From NCBI GenBank assembly GCA_023374025.1, contig SIJG01000125.1, positions 262,841 through 326,840 of the forward strand: DNA of 64,000 nt. The letters run 5' to 3'. The stretch is from Heterodera schachtii (lineage: Eukaryota; Nematoda; Chromadorea; Rhabditida; Heteroderidae). A program made the position numbers and the translations under genes. Below, one piece after another: positions 12,521 through 24,820 of this stretch (its first letter is position 1; every line of letters starts with the position of its first letter). The notes below the pieces were generated by a model, which saw only the letters and a list, made by a program, of their open reading frames with translations, did not search any database and was not told where the DNA came from.

Positions 12521-13574
12521 TTAATTGCGATTCCGATTACGATTCCGATTTTTTTAAATACTTTTTTCCCAAAAATTTTATTCATAATCAAAAATTTTTG
12601 CTAAATAACAAAAAAACTTGATTATATCGGGGAGAATTAATCCGGCACTGCTCTGTGAAAAAAATTTAATTTCAGTCATTATTAGGGTTGTAAATTATAT
12701 GGACTATAAAAAAGCAAATATGGACATAAAATATGGACTAAAAAGCTCAAAAATGGCCAAATATGGACCAAAATATGGACTAAAAACTGCCAAAATATGT
12801 GTTTTAAATTCTCAAAAATTCCAAAAAGGTGTATGTATTCAATATTTGCTCTAATACACTTAAAAAATACAATAAACAACCAAAAAATGGATTTAAAACA
12901 TAAAAATGCAAATTTTTTTATTGTCGTCCATAGTAAAAAAATATTTGCAAGTTTGTCAAAATTTCAAAAAAATTCTCATTTAAAAAATGAAAGGTTCACA
13001 AAAATGGCAAAAATATTTCTTAAAAATGACGACGAAAACCCAAATTTCTCATATTTTTGGGAGTGTAATTTTTAAAAATTTCCAAAAAAGTCCATCTTTT
13101 GGGGTGTATTTTTCGCTTTTTTTTTGCATTTTTATAGTGAAAATTTGCCAAAAATTGTCGAAATATGGGCTAAAAACACAAAAATGGAGAAATATAGATT
13201 TATTCCCAAAAACCCCCAAAATATGGATTTACATGGACTAAAAACCTTCACCAAATCAAAAAATTTTAATGCAGAAATGCTATTTTTGAGCCCCTTTCTT
13301 CATAGCATATGCGCAGAAAAAATATGTTTAATCCATATAATTTACAACCCTAGTCATTATGTTAAAATAAGATTAAAACATTCGTTTCAGAAAACATTTT
13401 TTTTCAAAATTCATTGGTATTCTCGCTAAAAAAAATTCCTTCAAAAGGTCAATTCTTAGGGGTGTAATAATCGGATTTCAAGACAAAATCCGATTACGAT
13501 TATCCGATTCCGATTATGGCCCAAAATCCGATTAATTGCGATTCCGATTACGATTCCGATTCGGCACATCCCTG
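12521..13574. mobile_element. Older hAT-like debris hosting a nested element
   Basis: The right end reads CGGCACATCCCTG, a hAT-like CAGGG terminus on the other strand, and is preceded by repeats of GATTCCGATTACGATTCCG. A 29-base stretch of this repeat occurs identically at 12522-12550 and near 13533-13561, as a direct and not an inverted repeat, so the left end is not a normal terminus. No target duplication is found. The complete family B hAT sits inside. The left boundary cuts the 411-bp satellite. Rearranged or composite debris is the safest reading. Confidence 0.45.
12683..13352. mobile_element. hAT-like non-autonomous element (family B)
   Basis: Both ends carry a perfect inverted repeat whose first bases are TAGGGTTGTAAATTATATGG. 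An exact 8-bp duplication GTCATTAT (12675-12682 and 13353-13360) flanks it and fits nTnnnnAn. At 670 bp it has several overlapping short frames but none resembling a transposase, so it is non-autonomous. The motif ATATGGAC recurs along the first 100 bases and once more near the right end. Its 3' part (13212-13327) closely matches the family A fragments at 7611, 8814 and 10017. This is the best-defined hAT insertion in the window. Confidence 0.88.
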
Positions 13575-16500
13575 TTAGGCAAGCATAAAAAACCAACTAA
13601 AATATAGAATACTTAATAACATAATATAGACTGATAGAATTTATAAAGCAATGGGCTTAAACTGACACAAAATTTGCTATAATGTCTATTTATATTTAAG
13701 TTTTATTTTAATTTGTTTTTGTAAAAAAAATTTTGAATTTATTCGCTTCACTTATGTCAATCATGTTTTGAGACTAAAATCACTTTGTTTCGAATTAACA
13801 ATAATTTATTTCTTCGAGAAATAACAATATTTTGGTATTATTTTTATAAAATTTAAATGTTTATTTTATTTAATTTTAAAATTAAATTCTCATCAGAGAT
13901 AAAAAAACTTTCGTCAATAATTAATTCCTCTGTCCTATTATTCTCTTGGCTGATCGTGAATTGGTCTTCCTGATTTAGAGTAAAGTATTCAGAAGGATGT
14001 GCTTAATATAGATTATCAAAATAAATAAAATCCTCTTGAGGAAGATTCGGTATGATAATTGGATATTCAAATTCTATTTGTTTAAAAGTTATAATTTTGT
14101 TTAGTACCCAATATTTAAAATAATTAATCAGGTGAGCCTTTTATGCTTCAGTCAATAATCAGTACTATCAACCGAATTTCAGTTCATTATTTCTCATTGT
14201 TTAAATGCTAATTTAATATGTTTAATAAAAGTCTTTCATGTAATCTCTAAATAATTTAATATATTAGTGCAATATTTAAATTACTATTATATAATTCTTG
14301 TACTAATTTTTTCGATTACAATTTTTATATTAATTTTAAAAAAATATTCAGTTGTATGATAGTGTATTATTTCTCTCGATTCATTCGATAAATGATGCAC
14401 AAAAATATTGACAAAAAAAAGATTAATGTATTTTTCATATTGTATACTTTATAAATTTAAATAATGATATATTGTCATTAATGGTGTTCTTGTAAAAAAG
14501 ATTGATATGTTAATAATTTTTATTAAAAATAAATTTATAACCTTCATATACAATTTTAAAAAGATCAACCGTGTGATATTAATATTTTGAATTAGGTTCA
14601 GTTTGGGCTAAGAAGAAATTGGATTATGTTTTTTTTTATTCCATAATTTTCTTTTGATTATATACATTAGTGATTAGAACATCATAAGTTTAGAATTGAT
14701 AAGAATATTCGATTAAATAAATTGTTGAAATATATAAATTAAGATAATTGATATTTATATTAGATAACAATTTTATCAAAAAACATCATTAAGTTATTTT
14801 TAAAATTTTTCGATTTTAAGACAGAATATTAGGTATAATTTTTTTTGTATAATATATTAAATATAAAATCAATTTAAAAAATAAAATACCATACGAGCGA
14901 TCAATCGATCGAGTCTTTTTCCATGAAATGGGTCCCATTACAAATAAATAAACAGATTATTAAGAAAAAACAATAAAAATATATTCTTGCATGATTAAAA
15001 TCAACAGCTTCAAGCAAAGTGGGGTTGTAGTAATATATGAAAAAGAATGAATATATTAAATTAAGAACTCTTAAATTAACAGAATAAGTCAACAGCAAAC
15101 CAACTCCAATGAGTCATGAATGTAGTCATGAGCGAAATCATGAGATTGAAAGAAAATATATGAATTTTAAACTAGGAGTCTAAAAAAGTATATAATTATA
15201 AAAACTAACACTTCTTATCTATGGAAAAAATTTTTAAAAGATGAAATGAAATCTGTTGAATGATATGTTAATCTTTATTTATTTTTTGAATTAGTATTGT
15301 TCGTGAGCAACAATAATGTCAAAAAATAAAGAAAAAATACAAAATAAATACAAGTGAAAAATTTAAAAACAACAGTGACTAAAGAAAATTTTTTGAATTC
15401 TTTAAACTCAAATTTCATTCAACAAAAATTATCATTTGTATAAAAATAACAAAAAAAAATTATCAAGAATTAATATCAAATATACTTATAATAGAGAAAC
15501 AATAACTCATAAGCAACAAAGCTAGAAAAATAGATGTATATAAATATAACGGGAAAGGCAATAGTTAAATTCAAAAGGTATTTTTTTGTCGGAAATAAAT
15601 AGTCGAAATAAAAAACCTTAAAATATAAAATTTATCTACATATTTAAAAACGAATAATTTGTAACTAATACTAATTTAAAAAAATTCGTTTAAAGTTCAA
15701 GAATCGACTACGTAATTTTCGAAAAAACTAGCCAAGAATACATTAAAAAACAGAGAACTAACCAATATTATGTTAATCAATTACAAATAGCTAAAATAAT
15801 CACAAAAACAATAATAAAGAAGTTTTCTTTAAATGCTTATCAAATTTAAAAAACTTAGAAAAATAAAAGAAAATAATATATTATACTTCTTATTTTGATA
15901 AAATAAATAATAGAAGAAACCTACAGTTAAAAATAATCCATTGGAAATATTTATTTAAACTAACTGAACAATTGACGATATAGCTTGATGATTTAACTGT
16001 TATTAATTACGCTTTTTATTTATATTATATATGGAAAAAAGTGGTTAAAGTTTTCTTACTATCTTAATTATTTTTTCTATAATTTTATTTCCACTGAATA
16101 AATAATCTTATACAACTAAATTTTTTTATTTTTATACGAAAGAAATAATTACTAATGTAAGAAAAATATATCAATCCTTTGATAAAAGTATATAAATTTA
16201 AAACATAATATATTTAGATGTAAATTTAGGGCAAAAAAGTTACTGAAACAACGAAAAAATTTCAAATAAAACATTTATTGAAATTTATAAATTCAACAAA
16301 AATGTCTCTTTTAAATAAATCTGTTAAGAAATTTTTTCCACTCTAAATAAGAAACAACAATAAGAAAAAACTACAAAGAGTAAAAAATTTAATATAAAAA
16401 ATATTGACCAAATAACAAAATTATGCAAAATAATTTTATTAATTTATTGTAAATTATTTGTTTCCTCTATCAGTATTATTTGCCTTTGTTGTTTTAAAAA

Positions 16501-19362
16501 TGGTTAAATATTTAATTAAGCATTTTTCAATTCTTGAAATTTCTACACAACTATAATCAATCCACTGAAATGATTTTTCGATTAAGTGTATGAACTTAAA
16601 TTTTAGAATATATAGGAGATCTTAACTATTTATATATTCCTTATTTCAATTTAGATATATTTAGATTAATTACCAATTTTTTGAAATGAAATAAGTTTAA
16701 AATTAAAGCAACTGATTGTAATTGATTTAAATGAGCATATTGTAAAATTGCTTTATGGGTGGCTAAGTTATTCATTTATTTGATTTTTTAAAAGATAACC
16801 ACTTTTAATTTATATATCTTGTACTCTAAATTTGGTAATTGTCTCACATTTCTAAGAGTGGGAATAATTTTAAATTTTAATAATTTATTGATTTAAATAT
16901 TATGCATTTTATATTTATTATTTATGTTTTTAGATTATTCTTATCATCATTACCCATGTAAAATTATTCCTATCAGTTATTTTAATATCTCTAACTATTT
17001 ACAAAAATTCATAATTGAAAATAAAATTATTAATTTTTGCGTTTGAGATATTTATGCATGTTCATTATTTTATTTTGTAATTGTATTTTTTCAAGGCTTC
17101 TCTTGTAAATTCAAATGTTTTTTTTGACAAGACTCCACAATCGTTCTAATTCTTTTGCTTGGATATTATGATAACATCGTTAAATTCTGTACATGCAAAT
17201 ATTAATTAAATAAATTATTTTCGGTAAAACAATAATAATAATTTTTTTCTAAAAATATTTTGTATACCTTTTTAAATTTATTTCATTTTACGTAATTTTT
17301 TTATATCTGTTATCATTAAATCCAATTAACATGTTATAGTCAGGCGGCAATTAATTACATCTTAGTAATTCATTCAAAATGCTCGTAAACATATATTAAG
17401 TTAATAGCCTCATTAAATAAATTTTGTAATTTCTCAGTTTTTCAATTCATTTAATTAAATTTTTAATTTTTAATGGAGTAAGTCCTTAAAAAATTTTATG
17501 CGTTAAACTATTTAAACAAAACAAGATCCCGTGAATAATCATCACACTCTCGCAAGTTGCTGCAATTTTATAGTTCAACGGGATAAATTTTCGCTAATGC
17601 TCGTCGCATACAATTAATATTTAAATATGTCCGTTTCATAATTATCATAGGTTTTATATAAATTGTGTTTTACATTTAAATTAATGAGTTAAAGTTGTAA
17701 ATGAAAGGACAAGTTAATAAATATTTTAATTTAATTTATTTAAATTTGTTCTTACTATGATTCAGTGAGCACGGTAAAATTTGGTTTTCAGTTTTTCTAA
17801 AATATAATAAGTATATTTAAATTGAGTGTAAATTCGTATAATTAAGAGAATTAATTTAAAAAAGTAATTATTATATTAAAATGCTTTAGAAAGATAATTA
17901 ATTTCATGTGTAAACTTTTAATATTGTTTTATATTTATTATCTCGACCTGATGGATTTGTAAATTGAATCGAGAAGATTATTTGGCTGCATTTTTCTTTA
18001 GTTATTTTCATACGAATACTGGTAAATAAATAATGAAAATATTATTTGTTGAAATATTTATGTTTTACTTCTTTTTAATATGATTTGTAAAAAGGCAAAA
18101 GTATCAATTTGGTTTTAATTAATTTATTATGTGTTCACTAGAGTAGTTGAGTTTATTTTAAGTTTGTAATTTTGTATAGATAATATTGGGTACATTACGA
18201 TTAAGTAGCGTAGCAATTAAATTTTTATTTCTAAATATTTTATTTAAAGGAAGTGAAATTCTTATAAGAGACTTTAATATATTACGGAGTTTATTGATAA
18301 CATAAAAATGATACCTATTTAGATTTTCAAACAATGAATTATTTTTTACTTTTGCCTAAATTTAAATGAGCTCAGATTAGTTATTGATATGATGTTGTTT
18401 TTCATTATACCTATTTGTCACTGGACATGCACGGCCGTTAATAAAGACCATCTATATTTTTGTATTTCATTTTTCAAGTTAAAGATTTAAATGTGATTTT
18501 TCATTTTGGGTGCATATTTAAAAAAAAATCATTTTTTGTTTAATTATTTTTCATGCATTTTTTTGGTTAATTTAAATTAACTTCATCTCATATGCCGAAA
18601 AATATTTTCAGTTTCTAATTCGTTAGAATGTAAAAAACACATGTGTTAAATCATATCTTAACAAATACTCTTTCATGTTTTAAGAGCATTTTTTATAATA
18701 AATTAACGTCATAATTATTATTTATTTTAATTATTTTTTATGAATTTTATTTAAAGTAAAAGTATTAATAATTACTTGTATTATAAATTATTTTTGTATT
18801 GCTCCTTGATTCTTGTATTCTGGTCCATGTTGTTTTTAAAAATTTTGGGCTTAGTGCATTTGACATTTGATAAAGTGCAGTACTTATTTAATACAAATAA
18901 ATTTTTTTTTCAATTTCCTTTAACAATAATGCAATTTTTTCTGTAAATTTGTTCATTCAGACAAATATCGTCTTCTTGCATTATACTTTATAAATTATTA
19001 CAGATTATTTTCTTTGCATTAATGCCTGTCACAGACATTTGAAATTTGAGGCTATTTTGGTTCATTCTTACCGTGAATTTATTCAAATTACCCAGTATAT
19101 GTTTGATTTTCCTAAGAAACATTTATCTTTTTTTGTCCTAATTATTATGTTTAAGTCCTTTTTATTTTATGCTTTAAATCAATTTCTTAATTATTTCATG
19201 ATTGTTGAAAAAGTTTTTGTATTGATGGTAAAGAGAATTTTTAATTGTTATTTTATGGTGTTTGGAAATTTTCGTCGGTGGACAATTTGTCATAAAAATT
19301 TTTTTTAATTTATGATCTAAAAATTCCGAAAATGATTGTTTTTAATAAATTATATCAGTTAA
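13575..19362. other. AT-rich DNA without recognisable genes
   Basis: Low-complexity AT-rich sequence. Frames at 14901-15098 (minus) and 19039-19308 (plus, 89 codons) are rich in Phe, Ile, Tyr and Lys with no recognisable domain, and I treat them as chance. No transposon ends with target duplications were recognised here. Confidence 0.55.
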
Positions 19363-21083
19363 GATGCTTGAAATTCAATTATCTGATTATTATTTCAAAA
19401 TTGCCTAAAATTTAAAGAAAATTAATTAAAAAAGCATGAACAGTTATTATGGGCAGAATTAAAATGAAAATTCATTGTATAGTTTCATTATATTTTAAAT
19501 TGTTTCCGTAGTAAAAACAATTCTCAATGTTTTATAAATTCATTTTCGATGTAATTCTTGACATGCAAAATACAATAGATTAATTCTGATGAAAAATGAA
19601 CATTTTATCTGTTCCGGATTATTAAAAAATTCTGTTTCCCAATACAAATTATTTTTAAAAATGAAAGATGCTTGAAATTCAATATCTGATTATTATTTCA
19701 AAATTGCCTAAAATTTAAAGAAAATTAATTAAAAAAGCATGAACAGTTGTTATGGGCATAATTAAAATGAAAATTCATTGTATAGTTTCATTATATTTTA
19801 AATTGTTTCCGTAGTAAAAAAAATTCGCAATGTTTTATAAATTCATTTTTGATGTAATTCTTGACATGCAAAATACAATAGATTAATTCTGATTAAAAAT
19901 GAACATTTTATCTGTACCGGATTTTTAAAAAATTCTGTTTCCCAATACAAATTATTTTTAAAAATGAAAGATGCTTGAAATTCAATTTCTGATTATTATT
20001 TCAAAATTGCCTAAAATTTAAAGAAAATTAATTAAAAAAGCACTGAACAGTTGTTATGGGCATAATTAAAATGAAAATTCATTGTATAGTTTCATTATAT
20101 TTTAAATTGTTTCCGTAGTAAAAACAATTCGCAATGTTTTATAAATTCATTTTTGATGTAATTCTTGACATGCAAAATACAATAGATTAATTCTGATTAA
20201 AAATGAACATTTTATCTGTACCGGATTTTTAAAAAATTCTGTTTCCCAATACAAATTATTTTTAAAAATGAAAGATGCTTGAAATTCAATTTCTGATTAT
20301 TATTTCAAAATTGCCTAAAATTTAAAGAAAATTAATTAAAAAAGCACGAACAGTTGTTATGGGCATAATTAAAATGAAAATTCATTGTATAGTTTCATTA
20401 TATTTTAAATTGTTTCCGTAGTAAAAAAAATTCGCAATGTTTTATAAATTCATTTTTGATGTAATTCTTGACATGCAAAATACAATAGATTAATTCTGAT
20501 TAAAAATGAACATTTTATCTGTACCGGATTTTTAAAAAATTCTGTTTCCCAATACAAATTATTTTTAAAAATGAAAGATGCTTGAAATTCAATATCTGAT
20601 TATTATTTCAAAATTGCCTAAAATTTAAAGAAAATTAATTAAAAAAGCATGAACAGTTGTTATGGGCATAATTAAAATGAAAATTCATTGTATAGTTTCA
20701 TTATATTTTAAATTGTTTCCGTAGTAAAAAAAATTCGCAATGTTTTATAAATTCATTTTTGATGTAATTCTTGACATGCAAAATACAATAGATTAATTCT
20801 GATGAAAAATGAACATTTTATCTGTACCGGATTTTTAAAAAATTCTGTTTCCCAATACAAATTATTTTTAAAAATGAAAGATGCTTGAAATTCAATTTCT
20901 GATTATTATTTCAAAATTGCCTAAAATTTAAAGAAAATTAATTAAAAAAGCACGAACAGTTGTTATGGGCATAATTAAAATGAAAATTCATTGTATAGTT
21001 TCATTATATTTTAAATTGTTTCCGTAGTAAAAACAATTCTCAATGTTTTATAAATTCATTTTTGATGTAATTCTTGACATGCA
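19363..21083. repeat. 303-bp satellite array, 5.7 units
   Basis: The landmark GATGCTTGAAATTCAAT starts units at 19363, 19667, 19970, 20274, 20577 and 20880, spacing 303-304. The last unit stops after CTTGACATGCA. Units differ by few substitutions. The first and last share the variant ACAATTCTC where most internal units have AATTCGC, as expected if central units spread by unequal exchange and the edges did not. There is no coding potential and no similarity by eye to the 411-bp satellite. Confidence 0.93.
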
Positions 21084-22299
21084 TTTTATCAGAGTTTGTT
21101 TTTATTTAAATATTATCAAGCATGTGATTAAAGACTTTTAATGAAAAATTTTTGAAAATATTTTTTTTTAATCTAGAATTAAATGATATTAGATAATTTT
21201 CAATTTTATCTTCGAATAAATTTAATTTTCTATCCTCGTGCTTAACCCACAAAAAAAAGCAAATAGTTGCGCACGAGTTTTTTTTTATGACGTGGGGAAG
21301 TAGATTGTGTTTGTTATAAGTACATTTAATTTTTATGATAAAATCAAGCCCATATTTTGAATAAATTAGTTTTGAAGGTTCATAATTGATTTAGCTTGAA
21401 TATTATGATGTTTGAAATTGTCAAAGAGAAAATCAAAAAATGAATGGTTGGAAAATTACAAATTTTTGAAAATTACTAAGAATAAAAATTTGGTATATTT
21501 TATTATTTATGTTATTTGCATTATTTTTCAAGAATAAATAACAATAAGTGTGTATCTTCCGTTTATTATTTCGAAATTTATTTAATCATGAGCTTGACAT
21601 ATTTTTACGTCATGCTGTTGGTTGGCTGTCGATTATTCAGCTAATCTGTTTGTAATTCAGTATTTTTCTTAGTACGTTGCTTATATGCATATCTTTATTT
21701 ATAATTGGGTATATAGATTTTTATTTTTTGTTACTATATATTGAAGTTTATTTTTATTTGTAGAAACGTTATAGACATAAAGCATAACTTGAATTGAATT
21801 GAATTTCTCTTTTAAATTTTTTTTTTGTCGATCTTGCAAATAAATTATTATATTTATCGATGTTTTTTGTAAGTATTTATAATTTTATGAACTAAGTTTT
21901 TTATATAAGTTTAAGTATTTATATTATTTAATTGATTTAATTTAAATAATTTACGAAAAATGGGAGATTTTTTAAGATAAAAATCTGTAGATTGAATTCA
22001 TTTTTATTTTTTTAGTTTCTTTTTAGTAATTAATATTTGAAACTATAATGATTCTTTCAAATATGTATAATTGATCTTTGTTGATGCATGACAACGGCCT
22101 GTATATCTGTAGCTAAAAATTTCATATATTATTCTACAATTAATGTTATCATAGCAAATACACCGTTTGATATTATTCTTTATTTTTTAATTTTTATTGA
22201 GAGGATAAATTTTGATATTGTTTATACAAATCTTTTTTGGTTCCAATGCTCATTTTCCAGACTTAACTTCATAAATTATATTTTTTAAAGTCTAAGTTT
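21084..22299. other. AT-rich DNA without recognisable genes
   Basis: Apart from the dispersed repeat near its left edge I see only AT-rich sequence. The 66-codon frame at 22088-22288 has no recognisable feature. Confidence 0.5.
21106..21231 (+). repeat. Dispersed repeat, copy 1
   Basis: This shares the order of several blocks (GCATGTGATTAAAGA, a T-run, TTTAATCTA.AATTAAA, GATATT.GATAA, CTTCGAATAAATTTAA) with 27464-27581 in the same orientation. The copies are diverged and differ in A/T run lengths. The element type is unknown. Confidence 0.6.
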
Positions 22300-22372
22300 G
22301 GTGTCGCATTTTCCAGTGTCGTATTTACCGGTGTCGCATTTTTAGCGAGCCAAATTAACGGTGTCTAATTTT
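22300..22372 (+). mobile_element. Possible foldback-type element end (solo)
   Basis: Four imperfect copies of GGTGTCGCATTTT occur in tandem, starting with GGTG like the left ends at 23845 and 53919. No matching inverted end and no target duplication were found, so this may be a solo or broken end of the same element class, or an unrelated short minisatellite. Confidence 0.35.
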
Positions 22373-23835
22373 TCTCTTATTTGTAATTATTTTGATCAGA
22401 ATAAGAAATATGTATTGATTATTTTATGTAATTTGGTTTTATTCGTCATCCTTGGTGCCCTTTTTTTACCAACTAATTTTTATTAATTAAATAAATGAAA
22501 GTTTCATTGAGTTTGAATTTTCTTTTTAGAATATAATAATTTAATATTTTTTCTTTACAATCTTTAAAATGCTTTTATATATTAACATTTTAATGTTTTT
22601 AAATTTTTGTGCTCTCATGAATACTTTAATTTTAGTTATTCTTTTTTTATAAAAAGAAATATGTCAATAAATTATTTTTAATGCTTGTATAAATTTACTT
22701 ATTTTAATTCATTTACTAAATAAAAAGTTTGCTATGCTATTTTTTCATATAAAATTTCTAATAGGAATTAGGGCTTCTTGCGTCTTTAAATAAAATTTTT
22801 CTTATGCTATTTTTCTTTGATTTTTTTTAATTATATATTGATTGTTTTTGTTTATTAATTGATGCTATTTTTTAATACTATTATTGAGTTTACTTTTTTA
22901 TTTTTCCATAATTAAAGTAAAATATTAAATTTTTATTTTTGGTAATTTAAAATAATTTTTTGAGTTTAGGTTATTATTAATCATTTGCATTATTATTTCT
23001 ATATCAATTACAGCCAGTAGGCTACAAAAATATAGTTTTTATTCAGGCATCACTTGGATGGCTGCAAAAATTTCGTATGTTATTTTTTTATTTTTAACCA
23101 CAGGTCAATAGATAGCAGCGACCAGTCCCGTAAAAAGACATGATCATTAAATCATTTGATGGTCTGTTAAAAAAAAACCGTCATCATTCAATTTTTATAA
23201 ATCCGCCACAAGATAAAAACTTAAATAAGGATTTAATATAAATCTTTTTTTTCTACATACTTCCTACTATTATTTATGTGTTTCTTTGCTTCTCAGTTTG
23301 ATCAAATAATTTTTCTAATTTTGCCATGAAAAGTGATTATCTATCTTATAAAAATTATTCCACCATAATGCAAGCGAAAAATAACTTTCTTTGAATACCT
23401 CTTAAATAAAAATAATAATAATATTCATTTATACTTTTTTAATTATTTGATTTAATATAATTTTTCCTTTTAACTTTTGCCTACGATGCGAAAAAACAGT
23501 TCAAATGAGAGCATTTTTACAAACGTTATAAAAATTGTAAATAGTTTTGTAATTAAAAATGAGTAACATTAATCAATTAAATTAATTGAATTTATTATTT
23601 TCAAAAGAGATAATTCAATTGTTTAAATTTTTCTTTAGATATTTCTAATTTCTTCTAATTGATCAACTGAGTCTCATTTTCAAAATTCAGCCCATTTTAT
23701 TTAAAAATTATATATCACTTTGTTTGTTTTAAGTACATTTTTAATAGAGCTTTAAGAATATTTTGTTAAATTTTTAATAAAAATATATTTGCAAACTAAT
23801 AATCTTGCTTCAGGGTTAAATGTGACTTTGTCGAT
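22373..23835. other. AT-rich DNA without recognisable genes
   Basis: Mostly A/T runs. A slightly less AT-rich patch near 23010-23170 holds no recognisable gene or RNA. Confidence 0.5.
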
Positions 23836-23854
23836 GTCCCAACCGGTGTGCATA

Positions 23855-24042
23855 CATTTCGCCAACTTGACATCTCGCCAACTGACATCTCGCCAACTGA
23901 CATTTCGCCAACTCAGCCAAAAACATTCATTTCGCCAACTCACCTAAAAACATTCATTTCGCCAACTTAGCCAAAAACATTTATTTTGCCAACTCAGCCA
24001 AAATCCGACATTTGCCAACTGACATCTCGCCAACTTTGCCAT
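23855..24042 (-). repeat. Left arm minisatellite of the foldback element
   Basis: About nine copies of CATTTCGCCAACT or CATCTCGCCAACT, in short (about 15 bp) and long (about 27 bp) unit types. This is the inverted partner of the array at 24608-24820, so the single strand can fold back. Confidence 0.88.
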
Positions 24043-24607
24043 TTCTTTTTTTTATGTCAAATTTAAGAATTCTTTATCGATTGGTGTAAACTATTTTTTT
24101 TAAAAACCAAAACGAAAAAGTTTCTTCAAAAAATTTTTTAATTTGAAAAATTTTTCGATTATGTACCAGAAATGAGTTTGTATATAGGCGGGGAGTGACG
24201 AACAAGCAAGGGTCTTGGAGAAAGGGCACACCTTCAGACTCTTGCGGTTCTGATGAGCTATCAAGCATCTTTATAGCTTAAATTTAAATTGAGTTATGAA
24301 TTCCAGGCGAATTCGAAAATTTTGACTTTTTTTGCCCTGATTTTCAGAATCCTGCTTAGGGGTACGCAGGGAATCAGGGGGGATTTTGACCGAAATAGCA
24401 AAACCTGACACGTTAAGAATTATGATTACAACTATTAAGATCACCTAAGTTTGAATTAGCACGGTTTAGAATGCCGGACTCAAGATTGGTACTTGTGATT
24501 TTTGAAAAAGCTTTTGATACTTTATTTATTTTTAAAGATTTCTTTGCTTTGATGCACTTTTTATGTTATTTAGTATCATTAGACAGTTCAAAAATCAATT
24601 TAAGACT

Positions 24608-24820
24608 AGTTGGCGAAATAATTGGCGAAACGTCAGATTTTGGCTGAGGTGGCGAAATGAATGTTTTTGGCTGAGTGGGCGAAATGAATGTTGGCGAGAT
24701 GTCAGTTGGCCAGATGTCAAGTTGGCGAAATGTCAGTTGGCGAAATGTCAGATTTTGGCTGAGTTGGCGAAATGAATGTTTTTGGGTTAGTTGGCGAAAT
24801 GTCAAGTTGGCGAAATGTAG
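24608..24820 (+). repeat. Right arm minisatellite of the foldback element
   Basis: About eleven copies of TTGGCGAAATG or close variants, complementary to the left arm. The order of long and short units is not an exact mirror of the left arm, so the arms have rearranged independently since they formed. Confidence 0.88.

Noticed and set aside
13574..13581. TTAGGC, the nematode telomere hexamer
   Set aside because: Single copy after a transposon end and not a tandem run. GTTAGGCA is also part of the 411-bp satellite.
19039..19308. 89-codon plus-strand frame
   Set aside because: Composition typical of AT-rich chance frames and no recognisable domain.
19363..21083. CRISPR-like array
   Set aside because: The 303-bp units are repeated end to end with no short repeat/unique spacer structure, and the DNA is eukaryotic.
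23752..24805. Frames repeating Ser-Trp-Arg-Asn or Phe-Arg-Gln-Leu
   Set aside because: They are by-products of the foldback arm repeat, present on both strands.
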